The notes: generated by a model not told the origin, from the letters alone. 64,000 nucleotides of DNA from Allodiplogaster sudhausi (GCA_945643635.1 CALZFC010000097.1:653501-717500), one strand, 5' to 3'; shown: positions 12,467-24,653, counted from the first letter of the stretch. A program made the numbers and translations.

Positions 12467-15400
12467 ATGCGTCCTTTCCGTGCCCTCCAGGCTGGCCGCC
12501 TCGCCCTATCCCTCTCGCCGTCTCTCTCCTTCCCTCCCTCATTCTCGTCGTGTCTCTCCTCTTTCTCTTTCTCCCTCTCGTCATCTCGCTCCTCTTCCTC
12601 TCTCGCCCATCTTCGCGAAGTGACCTATCCCATAGCGGGTAAAAAGCCCAGGGTTCTCCCAGCTGATCAGGCGTTCAGCGATGTTCAAAGTGGTAAGAGG
12701 AAGTTTTTATTCTTGTACTTTTTTTTTTACATTTATGAGTATTTAAGAGAGCCTCTCAGTAAGGCTCCAGTAGGCGCTGCCCTAGATGTAAGATGTCTGT
12801 TCCAAACATTGAGAATGTTTTCAGACATGACCAAGGACCTCAACATTAACTTTTTGGGAAAATTTTATTTTTATAAAAATTTTTTTTTAGGAATACCCAA
12901 AAGTGTGCTCAAATTTTGAAAATTCATATCTGGCTATAAAGTCAAAATTATTTGCTATTCTTTTTTTTATTCGATTTCTCGTCGAATGCTTAATAAAAAT
13001 TATCTCAAGACCTTCTTTCGAAGTTTCATTTTTGATGTAAAATTTTGTCATGAATTTTTTTTTACATGAGTTTTCGCACGTTGTGTACCCGTTGTGTACC
13101 TAAACCTCATTTGCGCGTGGGATTTTAATTTCAGATTAAAGAGCATGAAAAACTGTATAACATATCTGAGAATCAAGTTCAATTTCGTTCCCCGAAGCCC
13201 CGAAAAAGTTACGCGAATAGGAGTAAGTCTCACCAAGGCTATTTTACAAATTGGCTAAAACCGGCCACATATGAGACGCCCAAAGAAAGAAAAACAGATA
13301 GTTCTATTCAGCAAGTTATTCTCTACAATAACGTGTCTATGACATTTTCACACAAAGCATGTTACGTTGATAAAATCTTGAAAATTCAATTTTCGAGTAT
13401 TTTGGAAAATTGATGAAAACCTCTTTCGTGAAGTTTAGTGCACACGGGCTTCAAGAGACCAATATATCTATTGTTGTATCTTGTAGAGCAAAAAATTCTA
13501 CATAAGATATATTCTCGATACATCATTTCGAGTTCCCCCTTGCTCCGAAATATTAATTTATAATTCACTGTCCGAGCAAAATTTTTCTTCGGGTGAGGAT
13601 TATAAAGGCGATAACTTTAGAAATTGTTGTTTTCGTGCAAAATAACAAGCTTTCCCGTGTTCCTGGTATCGAATAACCCCCTTAAGCGAGATTTGGGGCA
13701 AAATTTTTTTTTTACTTTTCACTGCCCATTTTTCCATGAGCAGACAAAACTTGAAAAAAAGAATGGCAAAATGGGCAGTGAAAAGTAAAAAAAAAATTTT
13801 TGCCCCAAATCTCGCATAGGGGGTTATTCGATACCAGGAACACGGGAAAGCTTGTTATTTTGCACGAAAACAACTATTTCTAGAGTTATCGCCTTTATAA
13901 TCCTCACCCGAAGAAACATTTTGCTCGGACAGTGAATTAGAAATTAATATTTCGGAGCAAGGGGGAACTCGAAATGATGTATCGAGAATATATGTTGTGT
14001 AGAATTTTGTGCTCTACAAGATACAACAATAGATATATTGGTCCCTTGAAGCCCGAGTGCACTAAACGTCACGAAAGAGGTTTTCATCTATTTTCCAAAA
14101 TACTCGAAAATTGAATTTTCAAGATTTTATCAACGAAACATGCTTTGTGTGAAAATGTCATAGACACGTTATGGTAGAGAATAACTTACTGAATAGAACT
14201 ATCTGTTTTTCTTTCTTTGGGCGTCTCATATGTGGCCGGTTTTAGCCAATTTGTAAAATCGCCTTGGTGAGACTTACTCCTATTCGCATAACTTTTTCGG
14301 GGCTTCGGGGAACGAAATTGAACTTGATTCTCAGATATGTTATACAGTTTTTCATGCTCTTTAATCTGAAATTAAAATCCCACGCGCAAATGAGGTTTAG
14401 GTACACAACGGGTACACAACGTGCGAAAACTCATGTCAAAAAAATTCATGACAAAATTTAACATCAAAAATGAAACTTCGAAAGAAGGTCTTGAGATAAT
14501 TTTTATTAAGCATTCGACGAGAAATCGAATAAAAAAAGAATAGCAAATAATTTTGACTTTATAGCCAGATATGAATTTTCAAAATTTGAGCACACTTTTG
14601 GGTATTCCTGGAAAGAAAATTTTTATAAAAATAAAATTTTCCCAAAAAGTTTATGTTGAGGTCCTTGGTCATGTCTGAAAACATAACATCTTGCATCTAG
14701 GGCAGAGCTGTTTGGACCTCTCCTTGAGTCTTACAGAGAGGCTCTCTTAAACTAACTTATTTTCCGCAATACTGTTAATAATGCCGAGTTATAAACACCG
14801 TTTCTTTGAACAGGCCAAAATATCTTTGCACAAGGAAACGCCGCATCGCCAACGCCACTCCTCGAAGCACTGCATAGACACGCTAAGAATGTCTAGCACT
14901 TACATTTTTATATCTTGTAATCTCTCTTTACTTCTGCAGTATACTAATACTAATTTGCATGGTAGAAAATAATTGCAAAAATATCCATCGTTTGATTTTT
15001 TTTTTCAGAATAACCTGAGAGACATCAAACTCACAAACATTTTTCTCCAAGGCAATGCGCCATGGCTGGAGAAAGGAGAGAGCGGTGGGAGAGATTGAAT
15101 TTTTGTTAAATAATAATTATTATTATTAGAGAAAATAGTCTAATAACTGTTTTTTTTCATTCTGTTCTCTCTTCATATTCTCTTTCTTCTTTCTTCTTCT
15201 TCTTCCACATCTTCCTCTGCTGATCTCTTCCTCTCTCTCTCCAGATCACATGCGTTCGAATTGCCTCTTCATCGGTGGAAGCCATCAGAAAGCAGTCAAC
15301 GAAGGTGAGAATTTTCGTAATCTCGAGGAAACAAAATTAAATTGCAATTATCATTCTCTTGGAATGTGCAGCTTACTACTTTTATTACAATTATCATGCA

Positions 15401-17943
15401 TTTACATTATTATTTATAGCCTCGATTAAAAAAAAATTTGTAAATGATAGTTAACTTCTTTGCTACAGGCCGAGCCGATTACATTCCTGTCTTGCTGAGC
15501 GATATTCCACGTCTTTTCTACACGCGCACCATTCCAGTCGATGTCGCTGTTATTCAGGTACATATTTTATTCATTTACTTTTTCTTATTTTCTCTGACAA
15601 AATTATGCTTTGATACTTGTTTTAAATTTTTATAAATTTTATTTTATTAATGCTAAGGTCTCACCGCCGGACGAGCACGGCTACTGTTCACTTGGAGTTT
15701 CCGTCGAGATTACTCGGCTAGATTTCGAATTTCATTTCCATCTATTTTACAGTCATTTTCATATTTTAACTTCTCTCAAAATCACACGCTCCCTCGCGCT
15801 CGTGTCAGGCAAAATGGCGCGATTTCAAGTTTTTGAGTTTTTTGGCTCCTTTAAGGTCAGCCCTCCGCTGCTGCAGCAAAATCGTGGCTCTTCAGAATCC
15901 GCGAATGCCTCGCACCCTCGGAGAATCACTCATTCACTCTTCTCACATTGACGTCATCGTTGAGGCTGACGACAACTATAATATCTACGAGAGAAAGTCA
16001 GCTTTGCTCGCTTGGAACTCTTCTTTTATATGCCAAGTGTAACAATTTATTCCTCGAAAGCAGAGTAAATAGAGTCATTGTAACAATAACATTTGTGAAA
16101 GTTGTTTAGATTCTCGACGTCCGGTGATGTCGAAAAGAAGATCGGCAAGCTAATTGCAGAGAATCTCGTCGACGACGGCGCGACCCTTCAGATGGGTATT
16201 ACTTTATTTATTTCTTTATGTTTTAAATTTTTTAAAGATTTTTTTAAAATCTAAAGTGACTCTTGAGAGTTTATACATTTCATAGTATTTATTGTTAGAC
16301 TGTTTCATTGCGCACCGACGTATTTATTATATATTATAATGTATTTTGGCAAAAAATTACTCGAATTATAATTTGTAATAAAGCGATATTTAGGCATTGG
16401 CGGCATTCCCGATTCTGTGCTCGCTGCCCTCGGCAACCATCGCGACCTCGGCATCCACTCGGAGATGTTCTCGGACGGCGTTCTCGATCTGATCGAATCT
16501 AATGTCATCAACAATAGGCTCAAGGTAATGTAAAAGTATACCGTCGAGTGCTCGTTTTTGGTATTTTTGAAAAGAATATATTTTTGGTACTATTATGGTT
16601 AGCTCATTTTATTTATTCAGTAAGTCGTTTATGCTGTTTTATTTATTATTAGAAATTAATTAATTTTTTTTTATTAAAAAAAAACTATTTATTTTTTTCC
16701 GAAATCTAGACAACATTTCCTGGCCGCATCGTCGTTTCCTTCGTCTTCGGCACTCGCCGAGTCTACGACTTCGTGCACGACAATCCACTCGTGCACTTTG
16801 GAAGTGTCGAGTAAGTAATACATTAATTGTAAGATTAATTAATTCAGTTTAACTGTAAAAAAATTGTATTTTTAATAATTTAAACGTTTATACCTTTTAT
16901 TTCCTTTGAAATTATGTCTTATGCGTTAATGAATAATAAAATAAAATACTAAAAAAAATACGTTTCGAAACTAAATCTCTTCCAGATGGGTAAACGATCC
17001 GGCCTTCATTCGGAGGCAGCACAAGATGGTCGCTATCAATTCGGCCATTGAAGTTGACCTCACTGGCCAAGGCATACATTTGACGTTTTACATTTTTAAA
17101 TAGTAATGTAATTAATCATTTTGTCTGCGTTTATATGGTGTTTTAACTCTTGCCAGATGATCGTTACAATAATTTACAGTTGTCTCCGACTCTATCGGCA
17201 GCAGATTCTACTCTGGATTTGGTGGACAGGTTTGAGAAATTTTGCTTTAGAAAGCAATCTATGTAACTGACTGATTGCACCAGCTATTATTGAGCCCTTT
17301 TCCGTCTAGATCGACTTTATCCGCGGCTCAGCCATTGCTGACGACGGAATGGGCAAGCCGATCATCGCCATTCCTTCGATCAACAAGAACACCGGCGAGA
17401 GCAAGATATCCGCATTCATCAAACAGGTTTAAAGGGGTTTATTTATTTATTTATTTATTTATGCGATACATTAATAATAATGTAACAACACTTGAAGATA
17501 TGTTCGCGACTAAAGAAATGGGAAAGTAAGATTGAAGGCAGATAGAAACAACAATTGTAAGAATTTTTCACTCAATCAAAGTTTCATTTTCAAAACTAAA
17601 TCAATATTTGAGGGCTCCGGCGTGGTGACGACTCGCGCGCACGTCCACTACGTGGTGACGGAGTACGGAATCGCGCAGCTCTGGGGGAAAAGCGTGCGGC
17701 AGCGCGCGCATTCCCTCATCAACATTGCCCATCCACAGCACAGGGAGCAGCTCGAGAAGGACGCATTCCAGAGGCTCAAGGTCAGATGTTTTGATCCATA
17801 TTTCTTCAGAATATTCTTCCGTGTATCAATAATAATCCCTTTATTCTGAAAATCTTTTAAACAATTGATAAAAGAAGACAAGTTTATTTGAATTATTTGG
17901 CATGCAATAATTTTTTTTCCAGGTGATGCCTTCTGCGGACTAG
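12467..17943 (+). CDS. Mitochondrial family-I CoA transferase, tandem copy B
   Basis: Paralogue of copy A with the same 15-exon structure and identical lengths for exons 2-15. Exons: 12467-12692, 14814-14890, 15009-15084, 15245-15304, 15469-15557, 15658-15716, 15856-15996, 16110-16195, 16394-16524, 16710-16810, 16986-17071, 17180-17229, 17310-17426, 17613-17780, 17923-17943, giving 495 residues. All landmarks are present: SPPDEHGYCS, INSAIEVDLTGQ, FGGQIDFIRGSAIADDG, TEYGIAQLWGKS and the six-residue last exon VMPSAD. Exon 1 is 20 codons longer than in copy A because the Ser/Leu/Pro presequence has grown in TC-rich DNA. Introns 6 (from 15717) and 11 (from 17072) begin with GC instead of GT. Intron 1 contains a 2-kb palindrome. 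The unbroken frame suggests a working gene if those introns splice. Confidence 0.88.
12743..14750. repeat. 2-kb inverted repeat (foldback element) inside intron 1 of copy B
   Basis: The left arm (about 12743-13729) and right arm (about 13773-14750) are near-perfect reverse complements, separated by a loop of about 40 bases. The outer ends read TTAAGAGAGCCTCTC on the left and its complement on the right. Arms stay alignable across their whole length with scattered substitutions and small indels (the arm ends near 12760-12810 are the most diverged). Short mirrored frames in the arms (about 62-65 codons at 13048-13236 minus and 14264-14461 plus) have no domain I recognise. I see no clear target-site duplication and no transposase. 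It lies in the transcribed strand of copy B, so the pre-mRNA could fold into a long hairpin. Confidence 0.9.
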
Positions 17944-18578
17944 AAGCTATGGCGCCTATGCTTGAGAATACCTCAATAATATATGTTGTTCCTGCACCGA
18001 TTTGCATTCAATACGAGTTTTCACGCGGATCCTGATTTATGACGTCACTGAATATTGTGCAAATATTGAGGTGACTTTATGTAGATAACCTTCTAAATAC
18101 TGTAATAAATATATTACCTGCTGTCTTCTTTTTCGCATGTCTCGGCAAAAAATAATGCAGAAATCCATACAGAAATGCGAACATATGTACATATTTAAGG
18201 CTTCCAAAGTATTATTTATTTATAAAGAAAAATCATAGTAGAAAACAAAAGGTTAGAAACAATGAGATAAGGAAACGTGCATTCGGACAAAAATTACTGC
18301 ATCTGAAACAGGAAACCGGAAGAAGTGTAGTAAGTATGCTCTAGAGAGAGTATGAAGGTGAGCACCAATGAGATGGGAGGAGAGGGATTAAAGGCAAATA
18401 TGACATCAGTATATTTTTGTTATGAACTGAAAAAAGTAGGATGGTTCACTAAGTTTTATCGATATAGCATTCATATTTATTTGGAGATTTATTATTATTG
18501 GGAAAACTCTGCTATCTCATAACAAATGCGCTATTTTAGCCCTTGCCTTTGAGATGAATGTACGCCACAGAACCACCT
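17944..18578. other. 3' flank of copy B
   Basis: AATAAA at 18104-18109 follows the copy B stop by about 160 bases and is a good poly(A) signal candidate. The remaining bases are AT-rich without recognisable coding sequence. Confidence 0.5.
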
Positions 18579-19218
18579 GCCGCACGATTATTCTCCCTCG
18601 AGGACACAGACAAGTGTCTCTGATATGTCCAGGACATTTTATTGTCCATGACATTTCAGAGACACATGGTAGACATGTCAGGGACAAATTTTCCAAAGGG
18701 AGGCTTATATGACAGGCACACGTTGCATGTTTTTTCTCTCCAGACTATGAACACTCATCTTTAACAATGGAGACGAAAGCAGAGTAGCATCAGACATTAA
18801 GCATTTTGGAAATACTACCCATTTTTGAATTTTCAATTCTTCTAATCAGCACTCCGAATATTTTCGAGACGAAAATATTCTTGTAGATATTTTGAATTCT
18901 TTTTCCAGCAACAAATCGCCGATAAAAGCAAACTCCCAAAGATGTCTCCTTCCATTACTTCATTATGTAAATACAGAAGAGCGATAAAAAACAAGTTTAT
19001 CAATCAAAACAAGAGGCAGAGAGTGAGAGACGTAGTCGAGGAGGCCGAATCTCATGTCGTCGTCATAGTCCTCCATTTCTTCCTTCTTCACCGTCTTCTC
19101 CTTTTCGAGAGCGGTGGCCGGCGCGACAGCGGCAGCAGCAAGCATCCGCGGCTCCGCCAATGTCCTGGACATATCAGAAACGCTTGTCCATGTCCTCGAG
19201 GGAGATTAATCGTGTGGC
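18579..19218. mobile_element. Segment bounded by ~60-bp inverted repeats (possible nonautonomous element)
   Basis: Bases 18579-18638 and 19159-19218 are reverse complements with only a handful of mismatches; the shared core contains CTCCCTCGAGGACA and TATGTCCAGGACATT. They enclose about 520 bases. A second partial copy of the GACATTT/GTCC pattern follows the left arm at 18640-18690. No transposase is encoded. The right arm touches a degraded ribosomal P-protein tail (19032-19158), so host sequence may have been caught inside. A MITE-like origin is inference. Confidence 0.5.
19032..19158 (-). pseudogene. Fragment of a ribosomal stalk P-protein C-terminus (P0/P1/P2 type)
   Basis: On the minus strand the translation runs from an Ala-rich hinge (MLAAAAVAPATALEKEK) through VKKEEMEDYDDDMRFGLLDY. 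The closing acidic DDDM-FGL-D peptide is the diagnostic tail shared by eukaryotic ribosomal stalk proteins P0, P1 and P2. Here the normal stop is lost and the frame runs on into unrelated sequence; no globular domain lies upstream. I read it as a short, probably retrocopied and decayed fragment. Which P protein it came from cannot be settled; P0 is my first guess because of the KKEE run. Confidence 0.6.
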
Positions 19219-20022
19219 TGGACATTTCGCATGCGTTACTTATAGATAAAAGTGTATGGAAAAGCGTGTTTAAATAGCTATAAGTCTCAGGAATTATGAA
19301 TAATTTAGATACATATTATTATTTTAAATCATATTTGTGTATAATTGTTGTTGTTTGTTGCATTATGTACATTTTGTTCATATGATTTCGCAAGGATTTT
19401 CACCAATGAAATGCTTGACTATTTTGCCTACGTAAGCAACGATGGATATTGTAGATCAGCAATGAGGCCAAGTTCAATTCGATGGAAAGATTATTAAGAC
19501 GTTGAAAAGTGAAGGAAAATTATTAAACTTAAATAATTTACGTGCTCAGAAAACATTTTTAGGCATCATTTACAATAAATATAATTCAGATGCTTTTCTC
19601 GATGTCTATTTCTAGCCACAGACAAATTGTATATGCTAATGTTCATTTTGGCGGACTCTTCAAAGAACAGCCGTTTCTTGACGGCTACATAAAGACCTTG
19701 TGAGGTACTTTTGGACATACATATCTCCGTGATAAGTGTTACAAGCGCAATCGATTAGCCTACGCCGTGAAGGATCAGCGGATGCTTCATGCCAAGCAGT
19801 GCGTATTGGTCGTACTCGTCTGCCTCGACATCGCCAAGGACAGATATTGTAGAACCGTGGTGTAGGTACTTATGTGTAGCGGGAAGAGAGACAGGGATTA
19901 ATGTATATCTTTATCTTACATATAATATAGCATGATGATACTATCTAAATACGGGGGAAGGAGGGCAGAGCTCGGGGCAGCCGCCTGGTAAGGTGGTTCT
20001 CTCAACACTGAAGTAAAGGTGA

Positions 20023-20064
20023 GCGCTAGCCGCTTCGTCCCCTCAGGGGCGGGGCGACCAGCGC
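20023..20064. other. GC-rich hairpin of about 20 bp
   Basis: GCGCTAGCCGCTTCGTCCCC on the left pairs, with a few mismatches and G-U wobbles, with GGGGCGGGGCGACCAGCGC on the right around a short TCAG-centred loop. It sits in a GC-rich island within otherwise AT-rich spacer. It could be a structured RNA element or only an inverted repeat; I do not recognise a known snRNA or miRNA. Confidence 0.35.
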
Positions 20065-20220
20065 CGATCGGTTGCACATTGGCTCGCCCGGGGCTATGAC
20101 AATATCGTGGCAGCCAACAGTTCGAGAGCGCATGGAAGTTGTGCGTGTAGAAGAGAGAACAACGTGGGGGGGGGGATTTTGTTCTGCTACGCACGCACAT
20201 TTGCGGAGCGGTCCTTTAAT

Positions 20221-20260
20221 TTTGAAATGAAGTACTAGATTTTGAAATGAAGTACTAGAT
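20221..20260. repeat. Perfect 20-bp tandem duplication
   Basis: The 20-base unit TTTGAAATGAAGTACTAGAT occurs twice in direct succession with no mismatch. Confidence 0.9.
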
Positions 20261-20881
20261 TGTTACAGGCCGTGTCGTTTTCTTACCCCCCTTAACCTTC
20301 GAATTCTCAAACTGCTTCTTTTAACACATGAATGAGTCTTTTTTTATTTCCAAGTATTGTCTTATACTACGTCGAACAATGCAATAGACAAATTGAGGAA
20401 TTTCGTTGTTTATAAACCACAAGGAAAGAGATTTCTTAAAAATTATCGAGAAAAAAAAACTAAGATTTTTTGGACGACAGAAGATAGCTATCGGAGATAT
20501 CAAACCAATGTCATGACATTCATCTCTGTACATATTCATACTACCTTTATGCAGACCAGATGGGCAAGTACATGGATATGTGTAGCACTGAAATGTACAC
20601 AAGCAGATGTGCAGACGTATGAAACCGTTAAGCACGGTGAGGGCGAGCGCAGAGAATTATTTTTTATGGTAATGGCAGTAAATATCAAACGAATCAAAGA
20701 GAGAGAGATTGCAGAGACACTAAGAGAATGGGGCCTAAATAAGCAGAGGAATCAGACACCGAGTACCAGGACTCGAACCAAGGAATCGACATGACAGCCG
20801 GGGAGATCCCGCCATATCAGCATTTGAATTTTGATAAATCGTAAACGTAAAATGTTTCGTAAACACCCATTTTGCCAGACT

Positions 20882-21004
20882 CTATAAGCAATCGGAGAGG
20901 CCATTTGACAAGAACTTGGGCGGCTCTTTGCACTTCTTCTCAGCGAGAAGTGCCGCAGAAGCAATCGAGTAGCAGGCAGCGAGCACGATCACGGGATACT
21001 TCAT
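20882..21004 (-). CDS. Possible 40-residue secreted peptide (weak)
   Basis: A minus-strand frame from ATG at 21004 to TAG at 20882 encodes a peptide with a typical signal-peptide layout: Met-Lys, a hydrophobic core (VIVLAACYSIASAALLA), then a polar Lys/Cys segment with two further cysteines. It might be a tiny secreted peptide or the first exon of a larger gene, but I cannot see a convincing downstream exon, promoter or homologue. No other minus-strand gene is supported in the window. A chance frame is quite possible. Confidence 0.2.
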   Translation of the reverse strand: MKYPVIVLAACYSIASAALLAEKKCKEPPKFLSNGLSDCL

Positions 21005-21723
21005 ACGAAGACATTGACGGTCACTTCTGTCTTGGCTTTCCTCAGGACAGCTACGGGAACATCGACGAACTAGGACAAGTAGAATAATATGGAAAAAGGA
21101 ATTTTTTTTTCGAAAGTAATCTATTTTTCAATTTCACATTGTCAGTCCCTCACTGTAACTCATTCTCTTCCATCACACACACAAATTCTCCTTTTCACCG
21201 TCGACTAGGAACGCGAGGAAATGAAGTGAACATGACATTCTTAAATGTGCATGCCCAAGACAAAACCTAAATTGCGTCATTGACGCCAATTCATGTAATA
21301 GATCTATGGCTCATTTCTTCTTCATATCTCTCTTCTGCTTGGTCGAGACGCGGTTGCTTCTCTTCAAACCTCGATTTCACACGGCCATAGTTATGAGTAT
21401 TTACTTCAAGAAATACTAGTCACTTCCCGTGGTATTCTATAGACGGATGATATGCGTTTAACCCTGATACAGAATTCTTTAATCTGGTAAAAATTAAGTA
21501 GCCTGAAAATTGTTTCCCGAGACTTGTCATTGTTCTTTCGGTCCGTTCCACTATAATTTCGTTAAACGTTCTCATTCTTCTTCTTCTGCCTCCCCTGAAT
21601 GCATGTATGTACATTTACTTTGACAACCTTCTCTCACCCTATTTTATTTTCGCCCTCGCAAGCTAGAACCATTGTATTTTCTGGGTAAAATACTTGCCTT
21701 CCGCATCTTCAAGCCTGGACGCT

Positions 21724-21760
<37 letters not shown>

Positions 21761-21779
21761 TCTCACTCACTCTCTTCGT

Positions 21780-22235
21780 CTCTCTCTTCTTCCTCTCTCG
21801 CACATCTCACCTACGCCATCGCTTGTAAAAACCGAGGGTTCTTCATGCTGACGAAGAATTCAGCGACATCAAGAGTGGTGCGGAATTACTTTTCTCACTC
21901 TCATTTTAAAAAAATGAATAAAATATAATTGCTCATGAAAATTAGAATTTAATGCTATAATTAATTCAGAATAATTTTAATAAAATTAATTATTCATAAA
22001 AAATCGATATTCTTGTTTTCGGCTTTTTATCAAGCCATTTTAAGGAAGCAATCAACGAAAGTGAGCTCCTGCTCATGAATTGCTATAAAGAATTATTTAG
22101 TATTAAAAATTAAGAGAGAGAAAATATACATATATATAATAGCTAGTAATAAGATACTAATAAATAATAAAAATTATTCTCAATATTACCATAGGATTTG
22201 ACTGAGCTTTGCAGGCAGCGCCTACGACGTGCCAA
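21780..22235 (+). pseudogene. Decayed fourth CoA-transferase copy (fragment D)
   Basis: Three pieces match the neighbouring genes in order. At about 21784-21885 lies a degraded exon 1 (Ser-Ser-Leu-Ala-His-Leu, then a lost Arg-Glu-Val, then sequence like the AGKKPRVLPADEAF region with frameshifts). At about 22040-22105 is the end of exon 4 with its donor and the start of intron 4, close to copy C. At about 22213-22240 is the start of exon 5. Exons 2, 3 and everything after exon 5 are missing. Upstream, GGGTAAAATA and a long TC array (21725-21780) resemble the 5' flank of copy C. No product is possible. Confidence 0.75.
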
Positions 22236-22240
22236 CAGGA

Positions 22241-23016
22241 AGCACTTCTCATGAAATATTGCACACAACGTGACATTCTGCTCTCTTCATGACTTTCTTT
22301 TTCCTTCTTTCTAATCCACCCTTCCAGGTAATACATAAATGCCCTTTTGAACCGCTGAATTTATTAAGAAATATGACAACATGAATAATATAATATAAAA
22401 CGTGAGATACAATGAGGCTTTTGTGGTTCGGTGTTTTTTCTTTGGTCAAATGATCACCTGATTTTGGTTTGGGAATCAGATGACCAATAATTATGTGACC
22501 AAAAATCATCAAAAAAGTCGTTGTCCAAAAATCGTTTGACCGAAAATCAGGTTACCGACTTTTGTACTTTGCGTGCATTATTTGCATATCATGTACATAT
22601 AAAACTGATCAAGTGATCATTTCCAACTCACTTCTCTCGTCTGCTCCGTCGGCACTCGGTTGCTTCTCTTCTGTCCTGGGTTCGCATCGACTTTCTGTTC
22701 TCGATCTCAGGGCTTTTATCTCAAGTCCCATTCCCGTATTTATGATTAAACCCCTATTATAGTTTTTACTCCTTGTTTCAAGAAATATTACTCACTTCTA
22801 GGGCTATCAACTGTTAAAACATTTAACCGTCATCCAAAATACTAGCAGCTGATAAAATGGTGTCGCTAGCAAGTATTTTAAATTTATTCTATTCCCCCCA
22901 TAAATATGTTATACTTTCTTATCTTTATTCCACCTCTCCTGCCTGCATATTTTGTTTGCCGGCCTTCTCATTTAATTTTTTTCGCCTAAGCAAATGTGAA
23001 CCAATTTCAGGGTAAA
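22241..23016. other. Spacer between fragment D and copy C
   Basis: AT-rich sequence without coding potential. A run of similar phrases around ATGATCACCTGATT, CAGATGACC and AAATCATC at about 22445-22555 suggests small degenerate repeats. TTTCAG followed by GGTAAAATG immediately before the copy C start codon resembles a 3' splice site, as in copies A and B. Confidence 0.45.
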
Positions 23017-24597
23017 ATGCTTTCTCACCGCGTCCTCCGATCCGGCCGCCGCTCAATCTCCCTCGCGTCGTCTCTCTCCTCTTCCTCTCTCGCGCATCTC
23101 CGCGAAGTGACCTACCCTATAGCGGGAAAAAATCCGAAGGTTCTCCCGGCTGACGAGGCATTCAACGGCATCGTCAAGAGTGGTGTGGAATCACCTTTTT
23201 TCTTACAATAATTAAAATAAAATTAACAAGTGAAATTGTCTCATCACTCCATTTTAGGGCCAGAACATCTTCTCGCACGGTCAGGCGTCGACTCCGACGC
23301 CGCTGCTCGAAGCGCTGCATCGGCACGCCAAGAAGGTCACGACGATGTTGATCAGAGCTCAATGATCAGAGCTCAATAATTCATGACGCTTTTGACCAAA
23401 TTGGAAATGACCAGAAAGAAAATATCCAGGCATGGATATCTGTTATTCCGCTCGTAGAGCTAAACCAATGCACGGACTTGAAATGATAGCAGAGCTGTGT
23501 GGAGAAATCTTCTCCGAGAAAACCACAGGACAAATATGACAGTCGGCAAGACGCTATTGTTAATCTCGTTCCAGAACAATCTGCGCGACATCAAACTTCA
23601 TGGCATCTTCCTGCAAAGCAATTCGCCGTGGCTAGAGAAAGCTGGTGGGTTTCTTGTAGTTACTCCTTAGTCTCTCTGTCCCTCTCTTCTCTCACCCTCT
23701 TCCTCCTTTCTCTACTCTCTCACCCTCGTCCTCTCTTTTCTCTCTCTCAGCCTCTTCTCTATCTATCCCTCTACTCTCTCGCTCGCTATAATTCCTCCAT
23801 CCTTACAGATCGCATTCGTTCCAACATGATGTTCATCGGTGCCAGCCATCAGAAGGCAATCAACGAAGGTGACCACCTCCTGCTGATCAATTGCTATGAA
23901 GAAATATTTATTATTATTCAAAAAAAGGAAGGAAAAAAGTCAATAAACTAGAAAACTTATTATCAATTTGACAATCAAATTGAAAATTTATCAATTGAAT
24001 TGTCAATCTGTCAACTAAAGTTCATTGCAGGCCGCGCCGACTACGTGGCAATCATGCTGAGCGACATCCCGCGACTCTTCTACACACGCACAATTCCACT
24101 CGATGTCGCTCTCGTTCAGGTTTGACCTACAAGGAAATGATAGAAAAATGAAAGTAAATTCAATATTAATAATAAAAAAATTATTTCAAAAAATTTATTT
24201 AAAATAGAATAAAAATAAAATAAAATATAGAATAATCGCTCTTGAGGTCTCTCCGCCGGACGAGCACGGCTTCTGCTCGCTTGGAACGGGCGTCGACATT
24301 GCTCGGTCATTTCTATATTCGATTTCAACCGGATGATATTTTTAAAATATTAAAAAATTATTCTCCCACTATTTTAAAATAATTATTTTTAGTAACAAAA
24401 TAGCACTAAAAAATAAAATGCAGCGCCCCTTTTCAGCTCCGCCCTCCGCAGCAGCGCCAAAATCGTCGCTCTGCAGAATCCGCGGATGCCTCGCACCTTT
24501 GGCGAATCACTCATCCACTCCTCGCACATTGACGTCATCGTCGAGGCGAAAGACTTTTTTCTCCACGAGTTCAAGTCAGCGAACGCTTAGAGAGATA

Positions 24598-24609
24598 AAG
24601 AGGACGAGA

Positions 24610-24653
<44 letters not shown>

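Larger units (their letters stand above)
19219..20881. other. Noncoding spacer with small repeats
   Basis: No coding exon is supported. Visible items are a GC-rich island at about 19960-20180 containing a strong hairpin (20023-20064), a run of nine G at about 20166, and a perfect 20-bp tandem duplication at 20221-20260. The frame at 20357-20794 lacks protein-like composition and homology I can name. Confidence 0.5.

Noticed and set aside
13048..14461. Mirrored 60-residue frames inside the palindrome as a transposase remnant
   Set aside because: No catalytic motif; the two frames are simply reverse-complement images of each other.
20745..20800. tRNA-like B box (GGACTCGAACC) on the minus strand
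   Set aside because: T-arm has a mismatch, no A box or acceptor stem at the right distance, no anticodon loop.
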